Source of the DNA: Fibrella rubiginis
GTDB lineage: Bacteria; Bacteroidota; Bacteroidia; Cytophagales; Spirosomataceae
Assembly (NCBI RefSeq): GCF_017353185.1
Contig: NZ_JAFMYV010000006.1
Location: forward strand, 308,510 to 372,509
Direction of reading: 5' to 3'
Length of the DNA: 64,000 bases
Positions 58,795 through 64,000 of the stretch are shown here, piece by piece. The position numbers and the translations under genes were made by a program. The notes under the pieces are model-generated. The model worked only from the letters and a program-made list of their open reading frames with translations, did no database searches and had not been told where the DNA came from. Each line of letters begins with the position of its first letter. Position 1 is the first letter of the stretch.

Positions 58795-60869
58795 TGACGT
58801 TCAAACATACCCTTCTGGGCCTTTCACTGCTAACGACTGCAGCCGTTGCCCAGACCCCGCTCGACAGGAGCAAATTACCCGCCGACGCCCCCGCGCCGCA
58901 GATCAAAATTGGCAAGCCCGAATCCTTCACCCTCGCCAACGGCCTGAAGGTGTTTGTGGTCGAAAATCACAAGCTGCCCCGCGTGGCCGTCAACCTCGTA
59001 CTCGACCGGGAGCCGCTGCTGGAAGGCGACAAGGCAGGGGTGAGCAATTTCGCCGGGCAACTCCTGCGGACGGGCACCAAAACCCGCACCAAAGAGCAAC
59101 TCGACGAAGAAGTTGACTTCATCGGTGCCGATCTAAGCACGTCTGCCACAAACGTTTACGGTCGTTCGCTGACTAAAAATGTGGGCAAGTTGTTCGAACT
59201 AATGTCGGACGTGGTGCTGAATCCGGCGTTCCCGCAGGCTGAACTCGACAAGCTCAAAAAGCAGACCAAATCAAGCCTGGCGTCGCAGAAAGACAATCCG
59301 AACGCCATTGCCAGCAAGGTTGCCAACGTGGTGATGTTTGGCAAAAATCATCCCTACGGTGAGCAGCAAACGGAAGAGTCGGTGGACAAAATCACCCTCG
59401 ACGACGTAAAGAATTATTACACCACTTATTTCCGCCCCAACATTGGCTACATGGCGGTAGTGGGTGATATTACACTGGCGCAGGCCAAAGCACTGGTCGA
59501 GAAATCGCTGGGTAGCTGGCAGCGCGGCGACGTGCCCAAGCCCACCTACCCGGCCCCCGCGCCCATTGCCAAAACCAAAATCGCGCTGGTCGACCGGCCT
59601 TCGTCGGTGCAGTCAGTAATCTCGGTGGTGTATCCCGTGGTGCTGAAACCGTATTCGCAGGAGACCATTCTGGCGAGTGTGATGAACGATATTCTGGGCG
59701 GGTCGGAGGCGCGGCTGTTTAACAACCTCCGCGAAAAGCACGGCTACACCTACGGCGCGTACTCGAACCTGAGCGGCGACCGGCTGATTGGCCGGTTCCG
59801 GGCAGGGGCCAGCGTGCGTAATGCGGTGACGGACAGTTCGGTGGCCGAGATCATGAACGAACTGAAGTCGGTAAGCAGCAGCCCCGTTACGGCAGCCGAG
59901 TTGAAGCAGACCAAAAACGCGTTTGGGGGTAACTTCATCTTCACCCTCGAAGACCCGCAGACCATCGCCAACTTCGCCATCAACACGGCCCGCTACAACC
60001 TGCCGGAAGACTTCTTTGCCAACTACCTGAAATACGTTGACAACATCACCGAAGCGGACGTATCAACAGCGGGCAAGCAGTTTATCAAGCCCGATAACGC
60101 CGTAATTGTGGTGGTAGGCAAGGCGGGCGAGATTGCCGACAAGCTAAAACGGTTCGGCGACATTGAGTACTACGACAACAAAGGCAACCGCGTGGAGGCC
60201 CCCAAAGCTGCCGCTGCCGTGCCCGTGGGCATGACCGCCCAGCAGGTGATTGACAAGTATGTGGCAGCCATTGGTGGAAAAGATGCCCTGATGAAAATTC
60301 AGGACATGAGCATCCAGATGAGCACCGAAGTACAGGGCAGAGCCATGCTGATGACCCGCAAAGCCAAGGCACCCAACAAGTCGGTTATGTCGGCCACGAT
60401 GATGGGCATGGAGATGTTCAAGACCGTCAGCGATGGCACGTCGGCTTCGCGGACCATGCGTGGCGAAACCAAAAAATTAGACGGTAAAGACGCCGATCAG
60501 ATGCTGGTGCAGGGCGGTCTTTTCCCCGAACTACGCTACGCCGACAACAAGGTTACAAGTACGTTGGAAGGCACCGAAAAAGTTGACGGCAAAGATGCTT
60601 ACCGGGTGAAAAACACTACCGCCAGCGGCCTCACCTGGACCGACTTTTTCGACACCACTACTGGCCTGAAAGTACAAACCATGTCGACACAAAAAGGACC
60701 GCAGGGCGAGGTTGTGCAAACCGTAGGTTATGCTGATTACAAAGACGTGAACGGCGTGAAAATCCCCTACACGATCAGGCAGCCAATGGGCCCCATGAAC
60801 ATGGTGCTTTCGGTTGATAAAGTAGACGTAAATAAAGGCTTGAAAGACGCTGACTTCAGTGTGAATTGA
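58794..60869 (+). CDS. M16 family protein lacking HxxEH, with extra C-terminal domain
   Basis: 691 residues; signal LGLSLLTTAAVAQT. First about 450 residues are an M16 pair of domains, but the active-site position reads KAGVSNFAGQLLRTGT, without HxxEH, so it is a non-catalytic partner for the preceding subunit (as in MPP or M16B heterodimers). About 475-691 is an added domain (AQQVIDKYVAAIGGKDALMK, GFSV-like end KGLKDADFSVN) with LolA/outer-membrane-lipoprotein-sorting-like strands. It probably binds peptide or lipid and the complex. Confidence 0.9.
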   Translation: MTFKHTLLGLSLLTTAAVAQTPLDRSKLPADAPAPQIKIGKPESFTLANGLKVFVVENHKLPRVAVNLVLDREPLLEGDKAGVSNFAGQLLRTGTKTRTKEQLDEEVDFIGADLSTSATNVYGRSLTKNVGKLFELMSDVVLNPAFPQAELDKLKKQTKSSLASQKDNPNAIASKVANVVMFGKNHPYGEQQTEESVDKITLDDVKNYYTTYFRPNIGYMAVVGDITLAQAKALVEKSLGSWQRGDVPKPTYPAPAPIAKTKIALVDRPSSVQSVISVVYPVVLKPYSQETILASVMNDILGGSEARLFNNLREKHGYTYGAYSNLSGDRLIGRFRAGASVRNAVTDSSVAEIMNELKSVSSSPVTAAELKQTKNAFGGNFIFTLEDPQTIANFAINTARYNLPEDFFANYLKYVDNITEADVSTAGKQFIKPDNAVIVVVGKAGEIADKLKRFGDIEYYDNKGNRVEAPKAAAAVPVGMTAQQVIDKYVAAIGGKDALMKIQDMSIQMSTEVQGRAMLMTRKAKAPNKSVMSATMMGMEMFKTVSDGTSASRTMRGETKKLDGKDADQMLVQGGLFPELRYADNKVTSTLEGTEKVDGKDAYRVKNTTASGLTWTDFFDTTTGLKVQTMSTQKGPQGEVVQTVGYADYKDVNGVKIPYTIRQPMGPMNMVLSVDKVDVNKGLKDADFSVN

Positions 60870-60885
60870 TATTAAAAGGTTTGAC

Positions 60886-60939
60886 CACAGAGCCACATTG
60901 AGCATAGAGACTTCTCTCCGTGTTTTCTGTGGCTCTGTG
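60886..60939. repeat. Short intergenic inverted repeat IR-16
   Basis: CACAGAGCCACA and TGTGGCTCTGTG, perfect 12-nt arms, loop 30 nt, followed by TGTGTTTTTATA on the + side. Word-like text (ACAGAGCCACATTGAGCATAGAG) as in the longer repeats; the T-run could terminate the M16 operon. Confidence 0.7.
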
Positions 60940-60956
60940 TTTTTATACCCTTATCT

Positions 60957-62201
60957 ATGCGATTACTGTTTCTGTTGCTCCTTCTTCCCCTGACCACCCT
61001 GGCTCAAACATCCGTACGTGACACGTTGCTGACCGTGCGCACGCGCACAAACCTGACAAGCCTTTACTACGGCCAGGGCACCGACCGCCTCGGTGGGGCC
61101 AAACGCGAAACGCTGGACTCAGGGGTGGTGTTACGCATTACGGGGGTGGCCGACAACCTGTATCGCGTAAGGCTGGCCCCAAACCAAACGGGATTTGTGC
61201 CAATGGAGCAGGTACGGGCCGATTCTGTACCCAAACTGCAACCCGACAGCCTGCTAAATACCCTGCCTGCTGCATTGCCTCGCCCTGCTCTGCTTACCGG
61301 CAACTGGACCGTCTATGGCGATAGCCTCTTCGACTACATAGCCATTCGCCTGCCCGAACGCTTACCCTACCAGAGTGCTACCGAACTGGCCCCCAACCGC
61401 CTTACGCTGGATATCTTCGGAGCCACTATCAACACCAACTGGATCACGCAGTTACGAACCCTACAAACCGTGGAACGGGTCTGGTTCGAGCAGGTGGGCG
61501 ATGAACACATTCGCGTATTTATAGCGTTGAAAACGCCCCGGCATGGACCGACTCACTGGGGTTTTTCACTGTATTACCAGCGCACTACGCTCATGATCCG
61601 GCTGCGGCGTCCACCGGCGGGGCGGTCGCTGCGGGGTATGGTCATTGCCGTTGATGCCGGACATGGAGGCAGCAACACGGGTGGGAAAGGCATTCAAACG
61701 GGTCAGTTGGAAAAAGATCTGGCCCTCGACGTGGCGCGGCGGTTACAAACGTACCTGACAAAAGCCGGAGCGCGGGTGGTGATGGTGCGCGAAACGGATA
61801 CCACCCTCGGCCCCACCGACCGGATCAGGGCCATGCGGAAGCTGTTACCCAATCTGCTGGTGAGCATTCATTTCAACTCGTCGGCGGTCCAGCCGCTCCG
61901 GCGTGCCGGTTCGGGTGGGGCGGGGGCACGGGGCCTGAGCACGTATTACAAACACCTTGGTTTCAGGCCGTGGAGTCAGGCGGTGCTCACCGAACTGCTG
62001 GCTAAGCTGCCCCTGCCGGAGTTCGGCAACGTGGGAAATTTCAATTTCTTCTTCAACAGCCCTACCGATTACCCCAACCTGCTGGTGGAAGGTCCCTTTC
62101 TGAGCAACCCTGCCGACGAGGCCCTGGCCACCGACCCCAATTTTCGCCAAAAAATGGCGAAAGCAATCTGGAAAGGCTTAAAACGGGTGCGGCGCCATTG
62201 A
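60957..62201 (+). CDS. N-acetylmuramoyl-L-alanine amidase (Amidase_3)
   Basis: 414 residues; signal RLLFLLLLLPLTTLAQT. N-terminal SH3-like part (TRTNLTSLYYGQGTDRLG, GFVPMEQVRADS) and an AMIN-like beta part (LDIFGATINTNW), then the catalytic amidase domain: MVIAVDAGHGGSNTGGKG (His), TGQLEKDLALDVARRL (Glu) and LLVSIHFNSSAVQP (His), the Zn ligands. Cleaves the lactyl-peptide bond in peptidoglycan, in cell separation or recycling. Confidence 0.92.
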   Translation: MRLLFLLLLLPLTTLAQTSVRDTLLTVRTRTNLTSLYYGQGTDRLGGAKRETLDSGVVLRITGVADNLYRVRLAPNQTGFVPMEQVRADSVPKLQPDSLLNTLPAALPRPALLTGNWTVYGDSLFDYIAIRLPERLPYQSATELAPNRLTLDIFGATINTNWITQLRTLQTVERVWFEQVGDEHIRVFIALKTPRHGPTHWGFSLYYQRTTLMIRLRRPPAGRSLRGMVIAVDAGHGGSNTGGKGIQTGQLEKDLALDVARRLQTYLTKAGARVVMVRETDTTLGPTDRIRAMRKLLPNLLVSIHFNSSAVQPLRRAGSGGAGARGLSTYYKHLGFRPWSQAVLTELLAKLPLPEFGNVGNFNFFFNSPTDYPNLLVEGPFLSNPADEALATDPNFRQKMAKAIWKGLKRVRRH

Positions 62202-62290
62202 TTAATGCACGCCATGTAGGTGTGCTGAACCGTTCACGAAAAAAAATCTATCTATTCCATATAGAAACAATCTTTACCAAAAGTAGACGT

Positions 62291-62298
62291 TAGCTTTG
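62291..62298 (+). promoter_or_regulatory. -7 box upstream of TssD genes
   Basis: TAGCTTTG is a perfect TAnnTTTG match in the gap between the amidase and the first tssD, 53 nt before its GTG start. TTTA at 62273-62276 may be a weak -33 element, but the spacing (14 nt) is shorter than usual. Confidence 0.4.
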
Positions 62299-62350
62299 AG
62301 TTCAATGGTGCTTTATTCATACTACTGTACCCTTTAATCGACCTCCGCCT

Positions 62351-62755
62351 GTGGCTTCGTTCAGTGCGTATCTTACGGTGGGCAGTTTCAAGACGTGGGT
62401 TAATTCCGTCGAAATAAACATGCACCAGGAGGTTGATGTACTGGTGCGACCGGCCTCACCAACCTACGGCGGTAAGCTCACGGTGGCCTTCAACTCGACC
62501 GACGATTCGCTCGTGACGGGCTGGATGTTCGACCCGGCTATGCAGCTAAACGGCACAATTACCTACGTCGACCCGAGCGGCATTACCCTGAAAGAGATAG
62601 CCTTCATAAACGCGTACTGTATTGATATGCAGGAAGAATTCGACGGTACCAGTTCGGCGGTGAGCATGATTACGACCATTGTTATTTCGCCCGAAAAGGT
62701 CATTGTGGGCGGCATTCAGCACAACAATAACTGGCCCGCTATCGAGGCGCACTAA
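62351..62755 (+). CDS. Type VI secretion tube protein TssD (Hcp-like) 1
   Basis: 134 residues starting at GTG (ASFSAYLTVGSFKTWVNSVE). TssD/Hcp-type beta-barrel, with the pattern VDVLVRPASPTYGGKLTVAF, LKEIAFINAYCIDMQEEF and VSPEKV-like end IVISPEKVIVGGIQH typical of Bacteroidota T6SS(iii) tube proteins. Hexamers stack as the inner tube and carry cargo. The rest of the T6SS is outside the window. Followed 12 nt later by a second copy. Confidence 0.88.
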   Translation: MASFSAYLTVGSFKTWVNSVEINMHQEVDVLVRPASPTYGGKLTVAFNSTDDSLVTGWMFDPAMQLNGTITYVDPSGITLKEIAFINAYCIDMQEEFDGTSSAVSMITTIVISPEKVIVGGIQHNNNWPAIEAH

Positions 62756-62767
62756 CCCCACTCAGGC

Positions 62768-63181
62768 ATGGCAGCTTCTATCGAATCGACATTCCACGTT
62801 CCCGGCATGCAACCCATGACGCTCATGCACTGCCACTACGAGTTTGTGCAGCCCGACGACGTGAAGGGTCGCCCAAAAGCGGGGGTACGCAGTGGCATGA
62901 TCCGGGTATCGTTGTTAGGGTCGGACAATGGTGTTTTATGCAGTTGGGGTGTTGACCCGTTAAAGGCCCTCAGCGGGCACATTACGTTTAAGGACCTGGA
63001 AGGGCGCACCCTGAAAACGCTCTATTTCTACGACACCTACTGCGTGCAATACCGCGAAGTGTTCATGGCCGGGGGCGACACAGCCGCCTATACTTTTGAT
63101 TTATCACTGACCGCCCGCCGCATCAACCTCGACAACAAATTACACGACAACAACTGGCTCGACTGGATGCCGCATCAATAA
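62768..63181 (+). CDS. Type VI secretion tube protein TssD (Hcp-like) 2
   Basis: 137 residues, same fold: MTLMHCHYEFVQPDDVKGRP, GMIRVSLLGSDNGVLCSWGV, LKTLYFYDTYCVQYREVFM and YTFDLSLTARRINLDNKLHD. It keeps the layout of TssD 1 (DPxKxLSGxI, F.D.YCVxY.E.F) but is divergent, so not a recent duplicate. The gap to the next gene is 1 nt, and dedicated TssD copies are often coupled to their cargo effector. Confidence 0.87.
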   Translation: MAASIESTFHVPGMQPMTLMHCHYEFVQPDDVKGRPKAGVRSGMIRVSLLGSDNGVLCSWGVDPLKALSGHITFKDLEGRTLKTLYFYDTYCVQYREVFMAGGDTAAYTFDLSLTARRINLDNKLHDNNWLDWMPHQ

Positions 63182-63182
63182 G

Positions 63183-64000
63183 ATGGAATACAGACTCATC
63201 TTATCGGGGACTGTTAGCAAAGCGTATGTTGAAAACAGGATACGGGATTGGCTGCGGGCCAGCGTTTCTCAAAGCGCTCATACACCCCACCTAACGCCCC
63301 TGACTACCAGACGCCCAACGGCCACAACAGCCCGGCCTGTTTATGGCCCCCCAGCGCCTCAGCGATCTGTGGCGCCGTCGGCAAGTCCATTCAGCAGCCA
63401 TCAGGTGTCCCGTGCCGGCGCGGTAGCCATTGCACCCGACATCCGCATTCAGCAGCTTAGCGAGATGGGGCGCCGGGAGGTGCACACGTTTGTGCTCAAC
63501 GACCGCGAAGTGTTCATCATCCGGCAAGCGGGACTGCACGGACAGTGGGTACGGCTCAAACAGTCGTGGAGTTCAGCGCATCATCAGCAGGCCGCGCAGG
63601 CGGTCAGCGCGCCCGTTGGTCATTCGGAGTGGGGGCGGCTTGTGCAGGCAATGGAAAGCGGCGTTCACCAGTTGGGGCAGCAGGCTATAGATTCGGTGAT
63701 GCAGTTTGTCCGCAGCCTGCTTACCTGGCAGGGTATTTTGCTTATTGTGGCTGTCACGGCCATTTTCATTTTGGGGGGCGAGGTGGCGCTGCTGCTGATG
63801 GGTGCTGTGGCGGTCTATGACCTGCTAATGAAGGTACTGCCTCTGCTGGTGAAGTTTTACCAAACCGCCATCAAGGCCACCACGCCCGAAGAGATTCATC
63901 GGGCAGGCACCTATTTTGCTCAGGCACTGCTCAACGGGGCACTTGATGTTATTGCGGTTTACTTTGCTGCCGGGGCTTATCGCCGTCTGCTGGTATTGGG
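63183..64000 (+). CDS. Probable T6SS-linked effector or adaptor (3' end outside window)
   Basis: 272 open codons from ATG 63183 to the window edge, starting MEYRLILSGTVSKAYVENRI. After a Thr/Pro-rich linker (TPLTTRRPTATTARPVYGPP) come a middle soluble part (EVHTFVLNDREVFIIRQAGL), a strong membrane helix (GILLIVAVTAIFILGGEVAL then LLMGAVAVYDLLMKVL) and an alpha-helical end (LLNGALDVIAVYFAAGAYRR). 1 nt after TssD 2, so very likely co-translated cargo. The toxic domain, if any, is beyond the edge. I do not recognise the family. Confidence 0.65.
   Translation, partial: MEYRLILSGTVSKAYVENRIRDWLRASVSQSAHTPHLTPLTTRRPTATTARPVYGPPAPQRSVAPSASPFSSHQVSRAGAVAIAPDIRIQQLSEMGRREVHTFVLNDREVFIIRQAGLHGQWVRLKQSWSSAHHQQAAQAVSAPVGHSEWGRLVQAMESGVHQLGQQAIDSVMQFVRSLLTWQGILLIVAVTAIFILGGEVALLLMGAVAVYDLLMKVLPLLVKFYQTAIKATTPEEIHRAGTYFAQALLNGALDVIAVYFAAGAYRRLLVL

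Overview
The window looks like a chromosome segment of a Bacteroidota species of order Cytophagales, probably a Spirosoma/Fibrella-type member of the Spirosomaceae. This is an inference from gene content: a TonB receptor with a carboxypeptidase-regulatory-like N-terminus, TssD tube proteins of the Bacteroidota type VI system, a GH95 fucosidase, many short lipoproteins, a C30/C40 carotenoid operon headed by an ECF sigma factor, and a -7 box of the TAnnTTTG type. Coding GC is about 55-60%. I saw no rRNA, tRNA, CRISPR array or intact insertion sequence.

Layout. 1-1,004: RES/Xre toxin-antitoxin pair, cut by the left edge. 1.2-7.7 kb: hydrolase, RhlE-like helicase, SDR, a cysteine-cluster protein, GNAT, a small lipoprotein and manganese catalase. 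7.9-12.8 kb: leftward housekeeping genes (rlmN, Uma2, cvpA, yqeY, nfi, a saccharopine-dehydrogenase-like enzyme). 12.9-15.8 kb: pdxJ and mnmH. 16.4-19.6 kb: sigma-crtI-crtB. 19.9-25.6 kb: TonB receptor, hydrolase, RidA, GNAT, lipoproteins and an orphan XisI. 25.8-29.8 kb: gpmI, LMW phosphatase, DivIC-like protein and enolase.

30.0-34.0 kb holds the most striking system: a CHAT-NB-ARC-TPR NLR-like protein that overlaps a 151-residue partner. The NLR begins with a short motif (NI..G...G.V.IGD) that recurs twice at the C-terminus of the partner. This is the r0/r1/r2 arrangement known from HET-s/NWD2-type amyloid signalling. The TPR sensor part of the NLR gene is AT-rich (about 28-37% GC in hand-counted blocks) while the rest is about 60% GC, so the sensor appears to have been exchanged.

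34.2-44.8 kb: recG, a DUF1338 (HglS-like) enzyme, an MNT-HEPN pair, cytochrome c, a sugar isomerase, then a leftward dipeptide epimerase / PLP enzyme / serine hydrolase group and a CPA1-type antiporter. 44.8-50.3 kb is a candidate chaperone-usher-like cluster: a 944-residue outer-membrane barrel protein, divergent from three spore-coat-U/DUF4402-like pilin candidates and a PapD-like chaperone. 50.3-54.7 kb: nhaD, then a DUF4143 ATPase sitting between nhaD and a second copy of the last 18 nhaD codons. 54.8-64 kb: GH95 enzyme, an active/inactive M16 pair, a cell-wall amidase, two TssD genes and the start of a probable T6SS-linked effector cut by the right edge.

At least sixteen intergenic gaps hold long, nearly perfect inverted repeats (about 12-58 nt arms, most with 9-28 nt loops). 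Their arms are written in short repeated words. Several overlap stop codons, one supplies the end of pdxJ, and they occur between convergent, tandem and divergent genes. They are not simple terminators and form the second main discovery candidate.
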